DNA from: Clostridia bacterium
Lineage (GTDB): Bacteria; Bacillota; Clostridia; Oscillospirales; Acutalibacteraceae
DNA: 64,000 nt
Assembly: GCA_017537245.1 (NCBI GenBank)
Contig: JAFYLD010000039.1
Location: 1-64,000, forward strand
Direction of reading: 5' to 3'
Shown: positions 42,268-51,845 of the stretch, piece by piece
Position numbering within the stretch: position 1 is the stretch's first letter
Layout of the letters: each line of letters starts with the position of its first letter
The notes under the pieces: generated by a model
What the model was told of the DNA's origin: nothing
Database searches by the model: none
What the model saw: only the letters and a program-made list of their open reading frames with translations
Position numbers and translations under genes: made by a program

Positions 42268-43964
42268 TGCAAGAAAAGAAAAGAAAACAGCAAAGTTTTG
42301 AATACGGCGCGATGATACTCCTTTGCTCTACGCTTTTGGTAAAGATTATAGGCGCTATATTTAAGATTCCACTTTCTAACCTTATAGGCGACTTGGGTTT
42401 TGGTTATTTTTCTTCTGCCTATGATTTATTTACTCCTATATATACTCTTGCGATGGCAGGACTCCCGATTGCGATTTCGCGTATGGTTGCCGAGCATATG
42501 GCAAAAGAGAACTACCGCGACGTTAAAAAGACGTTTAGTGTAACTAGCAAGATTTTTATTGTAACAGGTCTTGTTGCAATGCTTTTGATGTTATGCTTTA
42601 CCGATAAGTTTGTCGAATCGACCGACCCTACGGGTAGAACAACGTATAGTATTTATGCTATTGTACCGGCGCTATTGGTTTGTTGCGTGACTTCTGCGTT
42701 TAGAGGATACTATGAAGGTCTTAGAAATATGTATCCTACCGCTTTTTCGGACGTAATAGAATCGCTAGGTAAACTAATTTTAGGCTATGGATTTGCCTAC
42801 GTTGTATTAAAACTTACAAACGACGTTGCTTATGCGGCGGCGGGCGCAATGTTTGGTATTACTATTGGTAGTGTAGCGGCAGCGCTGTTTTTGTTTATTC
42901 GCCATAAGGTCAAAGGCGATGGTATTACCAAGCAAGAACTTGATAATTCGCCGGCTCCACAAAGAACAAAGATAATTGTTAAAAGTGTAATAGTAATTGC
43001 GATACCTGTTGTATTTGCATCTTTAGCAAACAGTTTTTCTTCTCTTGCCGATGCGTTTTTTGTTAAGAAACATCTTGCCAATATGATGGGCGAGCACGCC
43101 GATTATATACGCGAAATGTATCAATCTTCTATAGCTGATTACGATTTAGCACAGCTTAAAAAAGAATTGCCGATACTTTCTAATAGTGAAATACCAACCT
43201 TCCTCTATGGTATTCGTGGTAAGGCGTTTACACTTTATAATCTAGTTCCCGCTATTACTTCGGTGTTAGGTGTCAGTGCGTTACCGGTACTAGCTACAGC
43301 GTGGACAAAGAAAGATAAGGCACTTTTAAAGCGAAATATTGAGTCACCGCTTAAATTAACTGCATTAATATCAATGCCGATAGGTATGGGCTTTGTATTT
43401 TTTGGCGATCAAATTATGGGACTAATTTACAGTACGACTGCATCGGTTGAAATAGGTGGTACAATACTACAAATTTATGGTTTTGCAGCGATATTTGCCG
43501 GTATATCAATTCCTATGACTAGCATGTTACAATCGGTAAAAAAAGAGTTGTTTGCGTTTATAAATATTGCTGTTGGCGCTGTGATAAAAGTTGTTGTAAA
43601 CTATTTCTTAGTTAGTATTCCAAGCATTAATATTAAGGGCGCGGCAATAGGTACGCTTGCATGCTTTGCCTACGTTTTCATTGCTCACTTTATTACGCTT
43701 ATGGTCGCTACCGGTATTAAACCAAACGTTTGGAAAACTATACTAAAGCCACTAATCGCGGCTGTGGCGTGCGGACTTAGTACCGTTGTTTTAGACTTGA
43801 GTTCTAGGGGAAAATTTGGTACCGTAATAGAGATTGGCGTTGCTGCGGTGGTTTACGTGCTTGTTCTTGTAATTCTTAATACATTTGAGCCGGATGACAT
43901 TTTATCGTTACCAAAGGGCGAAAAACTGCTAAAAATCTTTAAAAAACTAAGAATTATTAGATAA
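42267..43964 (+). CDS. SpoVB/YabM-like lipid-linked oligosaccharide flippase (MVF/MATE-related)
   Basis: 565 residues with about 14 TM helices. The N-terminus FEYGAMILLCSTLLVKIIGA, IPLSNLIGDLGFGYFSSAYD and LPIAISRMVAEHM are typical of the SpoVB/MurJ-like polysaccharide exporters of Firmicutes. Such proteins flip lipid-linked precursors; SpoVB acts in spore cortex synthesis, YabM in wall synthesis. It stands before HU and the yab cluster, as yabM does in Bacillus, so a YabM role is equally possible. There is no clear terminator after it. Confidence 0.88.
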   Translation: MQEKKRKQQSFEYGAMILLCSTLLVKIIGAIFKIPLSNLIGDLGFGYFSSAYDLFTPIYTLAMAGLPIAISRMVAEHMAKENYRDVKKTFSVTSKIFIVTGLVAMLLMLCFTDKFVESTDPTGRTTYSIYAIVPALLVCCVTSAFRGYYEGLRNMYPTAFSDVIESLGKLILGYGFAYVVLKLTNDVAYAAAGAMFGITIGSVAAALFLFIRHKVKGDGITKQELDNSPAPQRTKIIVKSVIVIAIPVVFASLANSFSSLADAFFVKKHLANMMGEHADYIREMYQSSIADYDLAQLKKELPILSNSEIPTFLYGIRGKAFTLYNLVPAITSVLGVSALPVLATAWTKKDKALLKRNIESPLKLTALISMPIGMGFVFFGDQIMGLIYSTTASVEIGGTILQIYGFAAIFAGISIPMTSMLQSVKKELFAFINIAVGAVIKVVVNYFLVSIPSINIKGAAIGTLACFAYVFIAHFITLMVATGIKPNVWKTILKPLIAAVACGLSTVVLDLSSRGKFGTVIEIGVAAVVYVLVLVILNTFEPDDILSLPKGEKLLKIFKKLRIIR

Positions 43965-44031
43965 TTGTAGTTAAAATAGACAAAATTATGCAAAAATGTT
44001 TGAATAATTTAATGAATAAATTAAAAAACAG

Positions 44032-44059
44032 TTGATTTTTTCCAATTATATTGTATAAT
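44032..44059 (+). promoter_or_regulatory. Promoter of the HU gene
   Basis: TTGATT (44032-44037), 16-nt spacer, TATAAT (44054-44059). The leader is about 83 nt. Two direct repeats TTTAGACGT (44063-44071, 44083-44091), 20 nt apart, follow immediately. The rest of 43965-44148 shows no gene. Confidence 0.78.
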
Positions 44060-44148
44060 GAATTTAGACGTTTAAAATGCTTTTTAGACGTGTGATCTTT
44101 GGGTGGTTAAAACTTGAAGAAAACGAAAAATATTAGGAGGTTCTAACT

Positions 44149-44433
44149 ATGAACAAGACAGAATTAGTAGCAGCAGTTGCAGAGAAAGCAGGTCTTTCTA
44201 ACAAAGATGCAGCAAAGGCAGTAGCAGCAGTATTTGACGCTATCGCTGATTCTCTTAAGGCAGGCGACAAGGTAGCTCTTGTTGGCTTTGGTACATTCTC
44301 AGTTAAAGAGCGTGCAGCTCGCGAAGGTATCAACCCACTTACCGGTGCTAAGATTGCTATCGCAGCTTCTAAGGCTCCTGCTTTCAAAGCTGGTAAAGCT
44401 CTTAAAGACGCTATCAACTTATTTAAAAATTAG
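44149..44433 (+). CDS. hup: Nucleoid protein HU
   Basis: 94 residues. [21 protein letters not shown], the dimer core [19 protein letters not shown] and [11 protein letters not shown] (DNA-binding arm with its Pro), then [11 protein letters not shown]. It bends and packages DNA. Codons are optimised for high expression. AGGAGG precedes the ATG. In Bacillus the matching slot before yabO is held by yabN; here HU is found. Confidence 0.97.
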   Translation: MNKTELVAAVAEKAGLSNKDAAKAVAAVFDAIADSLKAGDKVALVGFGTFSVKERAAREGINPLTGAKIAIAASKAPAFKAGKALKDAINLFKN

Positions 44434-44440
44434 TAGCAAT

Positions 44441-44462
44441 GAGCCGCCTTTTTTGGCGGCTC
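44441..44462 (+). terminator. Hairpin after HU
   Basis: GAGCCGCC-TTTTTT-GGCGGCTC, an 8-bp GC-rich stem; the T-rich tract follows after GAAA, so termination may be partial and rqcP may be read through from HU. Confidence 0.7.
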
Positions 44463-44486
44463 GAAATTTTTTATAAGGAAAAATTT

Positions 44487-44729
44487 ATGAGATTAGACAA
44501 GTATTTAAAAGTGTCGCGCATTATTAAACGCCGCACCATTGCAAACGAAGCTTGCGATGCGGGCAGGGTAAACGTTAACGGCCGTGTGGCAAGAGCATCG
44601 CTTGATATAAAGGTAAATGATATTATCGAAATATCGTTTGGCGCAAAGAACGTTAAGGTTCAGGTGCTAAACGTTGCTGAAACGGTTAAAAAAGACGATG
44701 CGGCACTTATGTATAAAATAATAGAATAA
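44487..44729 (+). CDS. rqcP: S4-domain RNA-binding protein RqcP (YabO)
   Basis: 80 residues, essentially one S4 domain: [40 protein letters not shown]. In Bacillus RqcP works with RqcH on obstructed 50S subunits, helping the poly-alanine tailing of stalled nascent chains. ATG 44487 follows AAGGAAA; the longer frame reads back through the HU hairpin. The neighbours yabP, yabQ, divIC and yabR confirm the identity. Confidence 0.93.
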   Translation: MRLDKYLKVSRIIKRRTIANEACDAGRVNVNGRVARASLDIKVNDIIEISFGAKNVKVQVLNVAETVKKDDAALMYKIIE

Positions 44730-44731
44730 CA

Positions 44732-44768
44732 AAAACACCTCACCAATATATTTAAAGTGAGGTGTTTT
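44732..44768 (+). promoter_or_regulatory. Hairpin that buries the yabP ribosome-binding site
   Basis: AAAACACCTCAC (44732-44743) pairs perfectly over 12 bp with GTGAGGTGTTTT (44757-44768). The right arm contains GAGGTG, the Shine-Dalgarno of yabP, 8 nt before its TTG. The T-rich 3' end also makes it a possible terminator for rqcP. Confidence 0.8.
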
Positions 44769-44771
44769 ATT

Positions 44772-45044
44772 TTGGAAGAAAATATTGGAGTAATTCAGAA
44801 CGTAATAATTGAAAACCGCAAAAAACTCAATATCTCGGGAGTAAAGGACGTAACGAGTTTTGATGAAGAAACAATACTTGTTGATACGGCGCTTGGCAAA
44901 ATGACCATTAAGGGCGAGGACTTACGCATAGAGAGTTTTGATACTGCTACGGGGGATTTAAGTGCAGTAGGCAAGGTTTATGCAGTGGTGTATATGACCG
45001 ATGCTCGTGTATCGGGTGGATTTTTGTCGCGACTTTTTAGGTAA
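44772..45044 (+). CDS. yabP: Sporulation protein YabP
   Basis: 91 residues. NVIIENRKKLNISGVKDVTS, FDEETILVDTALGKMTIKGE and the end GGFLSRLFR match YabP, which is needed for sporulation in Bacillus and is restricted to endospore formers. The start is TTG 44772, with GAGGTG 8 nt upstream; the longer GTG frame begins inside the hairpin arm. It is followed 3 nt later by yabQ. Confidence 0.93.
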   Translation: MEENIGVIQNVIIENRKKLNISGVKDVTSFDEETILVDTALGKMTIKGEDLRIESFDTATGDLSAVGKVYAVVYMTDARVSGGFLSRLFR

Positions 45045-45047
45045 GTT

Positions 45048-45560
45048 ATGTGGGAGATAAGCAACAATAATCAAATAACAACGTTTTTGTTATCGATGGT
45101 GATAGGCGGATTTTTTTGTTTGATTTATGACGTTGTTCGAGCTGTGCGAAAGGTTGGATTTAATACAACCTTCATCGTTAACGTTACTGATATATTGATT
45201 TGGATTATTTATGCATTTATAACCTTTATGTTTTTTATATCGCGAACTAATGGGGAGATAAGGGGATACGCGCTTGTAGGGGAAATTATTGGTTTTGGAT
45301 TTGCTCGTATAACAATTTCTAAAATTTGGTTTGTATTGCTTAAGTTCTTTTTTGTGAAGATAGCATACGTAAAGCGTAAAATAATGGCGCGAGTTTACTT
45401 GATTTTTGACAATATAGAAATAAGAATTTTAAAAAGATTAAAATATGCGCCCAAATTGCTTAAAAGTGTAAAAAAGTTCTTGAAAAATACGGGCGCATTG
45501 TTGTATAATAAGATAAATATTGTAGATAAAAAGAGGTCTTTGAATGAAACAAAAACCTAA
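45048..45560 (+). CDS. yabQ: Spore cortex biosynthesis membrane protein YabQ
   Basis: 170 residues. TM segments: FLLSMVIGGFFCLIYDVVRA near 12-31, VTDILIWIIYAFITFMFFIS, and EIIGFGFARITISKIWFVLL; the C-terminal third is basic and cytoplasmic. GGFFCLIYDVVRAVR is the conserved YabQ start motif. In Bacillus it is required for cortex formation. It overlaps divIC by 17 nt. Confidence 0.92.
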   Translation: MWEISNNNQITTFLLSMVIGGFFCLIYDVVRAVRKVGFNTTFIVNVTDILIWIIYAFITFMFFISRTNGEIRGYALVGEIIGFGFARITISKIWFVLLKFFFVKIAYVKRKIMARVYLIFDNIEIRILKRLKYAPKLLKSVKKFLKNTGALLYNKINIVDKKRSLNETKT

Positions 45561-45840
45561 ACGTCGAAGAAGTTTTATATTGCGATTTGTCGCTCTTGGC
45601 GCTGCAGTGTATTTTATTATGTCGTTGTTGAGTTTGAGCGATGAACTTGTTGATGCAAAGGCTGAATTAGCAGCGCTGGAACAAGAGTATAATTCAAAGG
45701 TATTATACAACGAAGAATTGCAGCAACTTTTAGACAGTGGTTCTCGAGAAGAGATTATCGAAAAGGCTGCAAGAGATAGACTAGGTTATGTTTTCGACGG
45801 TGAAACAGTATTTAGAGAGGATAATTATTCAGGTAATTAG
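45544..45840 (+). CDS. divIC: Septum formation initiator DivIC/FtsB family
   Basis: 98 residues: a basic cytoplasmic start (KQKPKRRRS), one TM (about 11-30), a coiled coil (LVDAKAELAALEQEYNSK) and the DivIC/FtsB end EKAARDRLGYVFDGE. It belongs to the divisome bridging subcomplex. AAGAGG lies inside the end of yabQ. Gene order yabQ-divIC-yabR is as in Bacillus. Confidence 0.94.
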   Translation: MKQKPKRRRSFILRFVALGAAVYFIMSLLSLSDELVDAKAELAALEQEYNSKVLYNEELQQLLDSGSREEIIEKAARDRLGYVFDGETVFREDNYSGN

Positions 45841-45857
45841 GGGGATTTTTAAAATTT

Positions 45858-46313
45858 ATGGAGCTTAAAATTGGCGACATTGTAGAAGGAAAAATTACAA
45901 CAATAACAAACTTTGGTGTGTTTGCTGATATTGGTGACGGCAAGTCGGGTATGGTACACATATCTGAAGTAGCAAGAAATTACGTAAACGATATTAAAGA
46001 ACACGTAAAGGTTGGCGACGTGGTTAAGATGAAGGTTATGACTATTGGTGACGATGGTAAGATTTCACTTAGCATTAAGCGCGCATTACCACCAGAGAAA
46101 AAACCTAGCGACGCGCCTAAGCGTCCACAAAGAAGTGCTCCAGAAAAAAGCGCTATTGATTCTACATACACATGGACTCCAAAGAAGAGTGAACCTGCAA
46201 GTTTTGAGGAAATGATGAATCGCTTTAAGCAGACAAGTGATGAAAAGTTCTCTGACTTGAAGCGCAAAAATCCCGATGCAAATCGCACAAAGCGTGGTTC
46301 GGGCGTAAGATAA
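45858..46313 (+). CDS. yabR: S1-domain RNA-binding protein (YabR-like)
   Basis: 151 residues. An S1 domain fills residues 1-72: GDIVEGKITTITNFGVFADI, GMVHISEVA, VKMKVMTIGDDGKISLSIKR. The rest is a basic, Pro/Lys-rich, probably disordered tail (KKPSDAPKRPQR). It is likely ribosome- or RNA-associated. GGGGGA precedes the ATG by about 10 nt. Confidence 0.92.
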   Translation: MELKIGDIVEGKITTITNFGVFADIGDGKSGMVHISEVARNYVNDIKEHVKVGDVVKMKVMTIGDDGKISLSIKRALPPEKKPSDAPKRPQRSAPEKSAIDSTYTWTPKKSEPASFEEMMNRFKQTSDEKFSDLKRKNPDANRTKRGSGVR

Positions 46314-46321
46314 AATAAATT

Positions 46322-46356
46322 AGGGCGGGTTCCATTAAAGTTAGGGAAACTGCCCT
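46322..46356 (+). terminator. Imperfect hairpin after yabR
   Basis: AGGGC at 46322-46326 pairs with GCCCT at 46352-46356, and the stem continues with one mismatch through GGTTCC/GGGAAAC, followed by TTTGTTTT. Confidence 0.6.
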
Positions 46357-46388
46357 TTGTTTTGTATTAAGGTTAAAGGAATTTAAAT

Positions 46389-47522
46389 ATGGAAAATATA
46401 AAACTTATTGCTCCTTGTCTTTTTGGTGTAGAGAGTATTGCGGCTGACGAATTTCGCCGAATGGGATTCGAGTCGGTTGAAGCTGAAAATGGTCGAGTGC
46501 TACTCGAAGGCGATTTTAATATGCTTGCTCGAGCAAATATTAATTCGCGATTTGCCGAGCGCATACTCATTAATATGGGACAATTCCACGCTACTACCTT
46601 TACCGAGCTTTTTGACGGCGTTAAATCACTCCCATGGGAGAGATTTATAGGCAAAGACGACGCGTTCCCGGTAAGTGCTGGTTCAAGCATTAACTCTACA
46701 CTTTTTAGTATTCCTGACTGTCAGTCTATTATTAAAAAGGCGATTGTTAACCGTCTTTCGTCAAAGTACGGTATTAGTTGGTTTAATGAAACTGGCGCGG
46801 AATTTAAGATTCGTTTTACGATTATTAAAGATAACGTAACCGTTACCATCGATACGTCGGGTGAGGGACTTCACAAACGTGGCTATCGCCGCAATTCAAA
46901 TGATGCTCCACTAAAAGAAACGTTGGGTGCCGCTATGTGTGATTTGGCGCGTATTTTTCCAGACACACAACTATATGATCCATTTTGCGGTAGTGGTACG
47001 TTGCTTATCGAATCGGCGCTTATGGCTACAAAAACCGCTCCAGGTTTGCGTAGATTTTTTGCAGCAGAGAGATTTGCAAGTATTCCAAAAACAGCTTGGC
47101 AGCAAGAACGTATGCGCGCGCAAGACTTGATAATCAAAAACGTTGATTTTAAAGCGCAGGGCTATGATATTGATCCTGCTTGCGTAGAGCTAACGCTTGC
47201 AAACGCAAAAAAAGCCGGCGTTGAAAAGTACGTAAAAGCGGCGGTTGGTGATGTTAGAGATTTTAAAACCCCCGATGAACGTTTGCTTGTAATCACAAAC
47301 CCACCTTATGGTGAGCGTTTGCTTGACGTGGCAGAGGCTGAAAAGCTTTACAAAATAATGGGTGAAAGATTTGATTTGACACCTGGTAAAAAGTATTTTG
47401 TAATTAGTCCTCACGATGAGTTTGAAAAGCACTTTGGCGCTACTGCAGATAAACGCAGAAAGCTTTATAACGGTATGATTAAATGTCAATTATTTATGTA
47501 CTTTAAAAATAAAGGAATTTAA
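46389..47522 (+). CDS. THUMP-domain 23S rRNA guanine-N2 methyltransferase (YpsC/RlmL-like)
   Basis: 377 residues: N-terminal ferredoxin-like and THUMP domains (about 1-160, FKIRFTIIKDNVTVTIDTSG), then a Rossmann methylase. RGYRRNSNDAPLKETLGAA, LYDPFCGSGTLLIESA and the catalytic NPPYGERL are visible. It methylates a guanine N2 in 23S rRNA. It is only 3 nt ahead of the lipid kinase gene. Confidence 0.93.
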   Translation: MENIKLIAPCLFGVESIAADEFRRMGFESVEAENGRVLLEGDFNMLARANINSRFAERILINMGQFHATTFTELFDGVKSLPWERFIGKDDAFPVSAGSSINSTLFSIPDCQSIIKKAIVNRLSSKYGISWFNETGAEFKIRFTIIKDNVTVTIDTSGEGLHKRGYRRNSNDAPLKETLGAAMCDLARIFPDTQLYDPFCGSGTLLIESALMATKTAPGLRRFFAAERFASIPKTAWQQERMRAQDLIIKNVDFKAQGYDIDPACVELTLANAKKAGVEKYVKAAVGDVRDFKTPDERLLVITNPPYGERLLDVAEAEKLYKIMGERFDLTPGKKYFVISPHDEFEKHFGATADKRRKLYNGMIKCQLFMYFKNKGI

Positions 47523-47525
47523 ATT

Positions 47526-48446
47526 ATGAGATATGTTTTTTATATCAATCCTGCGGCGGGAAAAGGCAAGCTACAAGACGATATTATCAACAATATAAAA
47601 GAGTACTTTGCTGATAAAGAACAAGAGTACAAAATATATATAACCAAAAGTCGACTAGACGCAAAACACGATGCTCGCAAAGAGGCCGAAACAGGTGACG
47701 AAATTCGTATGTTTGCGTGCGGTGGCGAGGGCACGGTATTTGAGGCGCTTAATGGTATTGCAGGCTTTAGTAACGTTGAACTTGGCGTTATACCATGTGG
47801 CTCGGCAAACGATTTTTTAAAGTTTTTTAATACACGTGACGAGTTTTTGGACATTAAGCAGCAAATCGAAGGCGATACTATAACTATGGACTTGGTTAAG
47901 GCGGGGGATAAATACTGTCTTAACGGTTGTTCGGTTGGTATGGATGCGGTTGTTGCAAGCCGTATGGCTACCTTTAAAAGATGGCCGCTAGTTTCGGGTT
48001 CGTTCGCTTATACTTTAGCTATAGTTAGAACATTTTTAGGTAAGATTGGCATTACTGCTAATATATCGGTTGATGGCGGCGAATTTGAGAAAAAGGTTTG
48101 TTTATTTGCGGCTATTGCTAACGGACCGTATTATGGCGGCGGTTATAAGGGCGCGCCAGAGGCGGTACCTTTTGACAACCAGCTTGATTATACGTTGGTC
48201 GACAAGATTTCAAAGTTAAAAATTTTAAAATTTTTAGGTATTTATAAAAAGGGTGAGCACAAAAAACTTGATTGTTGTACCCTTAAAAAATGTACGTGCA
48301 TGGAGTTTACCGCTGATAAACCTATTCCGGTAAATCTTGACGGTGAGATCGTTGAAACGACAAATATGAAATTTGAACTTGTTAAAGATGCGGTTAAGTT
48401 TGTTGTACCCAAGTCGGTTGCGGCTAAAGTTTTAACAAAAGTTTAA
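47526..48446 (+). CDS. Diacylglycerol kinase-family lipid kinase
   Basis: 306 residues. The YegS/DgkB fold is shown by FYINPAAGKGK, a nucleotide motif FACGGEGTVFEALNGI, and GVIPCGSANDFLKFF. The usual GGDGT reads GGEGT here. The C-terminal beta domain ends with PIPVNLDGEIVETTNMKFEL. It probably phosphorylates diacylglycerol or another membrane lipid. It has no visible promoter of its own and follows the rRNA methylase. Confidence 0.9.
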   Translation: MRYVFYINPAAGKGKLQDDIINNIKEYFADKEQEYKIYITKSRLDAKHDARKEAETGDEIRMFACGGEGTVFEALNGIAGFSNVELGVIPCGSANDFLKFFNTRDEFLDIKQQIEGDTITMDLVKAGDKYCLNGCSVGMDAVVASRMATFKRWPLVSGSFAYTLAIVRTFLGKIGITANISVDGGEFEKKVCLFAAIANGPYYGGGYKGAPEAVPFDNQLDYTLVDKISKLKILKFLGIYKKGEHKKLDCCTLKKCTCMEFTADKPIPVNLDGEIVETTNMKFELVKDAVKFVVPKSVAAKVLTKV

Positions 48447-48459
48447 AAATGCTAGTTGC

Positions 48460-48487
48460 TTGATTTTTGTTTTAAAAGACATATAAT
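48460..48487 (+). promoter_or_regulatory. Promoter of groESL
   Basis: TTGATT (48460-48465), 16-nt spacer, TATAAT (48482-48487). No CIRCE element (TTAGCACTC-N9-GAGTGCTAA) is present between it and groES. Confidence 0.78.
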
Positions 48488-48521
48488 ATACTATTAGATA
48501 AATTGTTAAGGAGATTTTATT

Positions 48522-50458
<1,937 letters not shown>

Positions 50459-50467
50459 AAAAATTCT

Positions 50468-50499
50468 AACGCACCCAATTCAATGTTGGGTGCGTTGTT
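50468..50499 (+). terminator. Terminator of groESL
   Basis: AACGCACCCAA and TTGGGTGCGTT form an 11-bp stem (50468-50478 / 50486-50496), followed by GTTTTA. Confidence 0.88.
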
Positions 50500-50515
50500 T
50501 TATATTATCGTAGAA

Positions 50516-50544
50516 TTGACTAAAGTTTTCAGTTATGTTAAAAT
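50516..50544 (+). promoter_or_regulatory. Extended -10 promoter of the orphan gene
   Basis: TTGACT (50516-50521), 17-nt spacer, TGT-TAAAAT (-10 at 50539-50544, with an upstream TG). Confidence 0.78.
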
Positions 50545-50576
50545 TAACAGTAGATACTTAATAGGAGGAACGCGTA

Positions 50577-51287
50577 ATGTATGATTTACAAGCATTAGAG
50601 AATTTGTTTTTTAAAAAAGAGGTTACTGTTTATAGAATTCATACAACAGGTGATGTTACCGGCAAGGGATTCGCTTTTGGAAATATTGATGATTTTATGG
50701 AGTTCGTATTGCAACAAAAAATACATTGTGTATTTGCGTATGAACATTACGATTTTATTGAAGATTATTTAGTAACTGAGAAAATTATAGAAGAAGAAGG
50801 AAAACGTTTAAAAGATGAATTCTTAAATGAACTTATGCCACAAATAGAACAATATAATAAACAAATTGAAAAAATCAATTTCGATGTTCCTGCTATGATT
50901 TTACTTATGTGTATTTATGAAGCTCAAAGTTTTTATACAATTCTTGACAATAATGTTACAAAAGATTTAATTGAGCCTAAAGAAGTATTTAAAGAAATTT
51001 GCAATCAAAATGAAGAAAAATTTAATGAGATAAATATAAACACAAAAAAAGAAATAGAAAAATTAAAACAAGAATTAAGAGAAATCGTTTTAGCGGACAA
51101 CCAATTTTTACTATGCACCAATAAAGATTTGCGTATGAGCTATGCTAAAAGTTTATTGCGAGAAAAACTGGATGCACATTTTCAACTATTGAAGACTCAT
51201 TGGGATCATTATGGAAATGGACCATTATATTTTGAAGCATATAATTTTTTCGATATGATATGGAATGAACTAAAACAAAAGAAATAA
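50577..51287 (+). CDS. Orphan cytoplasmic protein, unknown function, AT-rich
   Basis: 236 residues; no family recognised. There is no signal peptide or TM. The N-terminal 60 residues look alpha/beta (VTVYRIHTTGDVTGKGFAFG, YEHYDFIEDYL); the centre is a long charged coiled coil (IEEEGKRLKDEFLNELMPQI; NINTKKEIEKLKQELREI). AGGAGG precedes the ATG, and the promoter is good, so it is expressed. It is clearly more AT-rich than groEL, and it lies just ahead of the RAYT gene, so it may have arrived by transfer. It could be cargo linked to that element; this is inference. Confidence 0.65.
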   Translation: MYDLQALENLFFKKEVTVYRIHTTGDVTGKGFAFGNIDDFMEFVLQQKIHCVFAYEHYDFIEDYLVTEKIIEEEGKRLKDEFLNELMPQIEQYNKQIEKINFDVPAMILLMCIYEAQSFYTILDNNVTKDLIEPKEVFKEICNQNEEKFNEININTKKEIEKLKQELREIVLADNQFLLCTNKDLRMSYAKSLLREKLDAHFQLLKTHWDHYGNGPLYFEAYNFFDMIWNELKQKK

Positions 51288-51305
51288 TTTTATTTGGTGA
51301 TATAA

Positions 51306-51791
51306 ATGGAATTACCTAAAAGAAAACCTATAAGGTTAAAAGATTATGATTACAGTACACCCGGTGTATATTTTGTGACAGTGTGTACTAAAAATAAGAT
51401 TAATTATTTTTGGCACAACGTAGGGGCGAGCATTGCTCGTCCGCAAGATATACCCCTTAATGAAAATGGAAAAATAGTTGATAAGGCAATAAATAATATT
51501 CCTAAAATTTACAATAATATAACCGTTGACCATTATGTAGTCATGCCTAATCATATTCATCTTTTATTACAAATTCATTCTAATAAAAACGGACGACCAA
51601 TGGTCGCCCCTACAATAGACAGGGTTATTCAGCAAATGAAAGGTTATGTTACAAAACAAATAGGTAAACTAATTTGGCAAAAATTGTTCCACGACCATAT
51701 AATTCGTGGTGAGCAGGATTACAAAGAAATTTGGGCATACATAGACACCAATCCTATAAGATGGAAAGAGGATAAGTTTTATATTGAATAA
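51306..51791 (+). CDS. REP-associated tyrosine transposase (RAYT, Y1_Tnp family) with two REP elements in its reading frame
   Basis: 161 residues. HUH motif MPNHIHLLL (His83, His85) and the probable nucleophile Tyr114 in QQMKGYVTKQ; IWQKLFHDHIIRGEQDY and YIDTNPIRW are the usual RAYT C-terminal blocks. It should cut single-stranded REP DNA at the foot of GTAG hairpins. Uniquely informative: residues 39-46 (VGASIARP) and 96-103 (GRPMVAPT) are translated from two REP elements in opposite orientation (51420-51443 and 51590-51613). The frame stays open and all motifs are intact, so it may be active. The start has only GGTGA upstream. A perfect palindrome terminates it. Confidence 0.92.
   Translation: MELPKRKPIRLKDYDYSTPGVYFVTVCTKNKINYFWHNVGASIARPQDIPLNENGKIVDKAINNIPKIYNNITVDHYVVMPNHIHLLLQIHSNKNGRPMVAPTIDRVIQQMKGYVTKQIGKLIWQKLFHDHIIRGEQDYKEIWAYIDTNPIRWKEDKFYIE
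51420..51613. repeat. REP doublet 3, inside the RAYT coding sequence
   Basis: Plus element 51420-51443: GTAG, GGGCGAGC-ATT-GCTCGTCC. Minus element 51613-51590: GTAG, GGGCGACC-ATT-GGTCGTCC. Each stem has one G-T wobble; the ATT loop and CCG foot are the same as in doublet 2. GTAG heads point outward, 146 nt apart. Confidence 0.93.
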
Positions 51792-51797
51792 TAAATG

Positions 51798-51833
51798 AAG
51801 AGTTCTAACAACAAATTTGTTGTTAGAACTCTT
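51798..51833. terminator. Perfect 36-bp palindrome, bidirectional terminator
   Basis: Two 18-nt arms meet at AAATTT without a spacer (AAGAGTTCTAACAACAAA and its complement), followed by T5 on the plus strand, between convergent RAYT and LOG genes. Confidence 0.85.
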
Positions 51834-51845
51834 TTTGCCATTTAA

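Noticed and set aside
50577..51791. Toxin-antitoxin or phage-defence pair
   Set aside because: The first gene shows no toxin or nuclease motif, and the second is a RAYT with HUH and Tyr residues.
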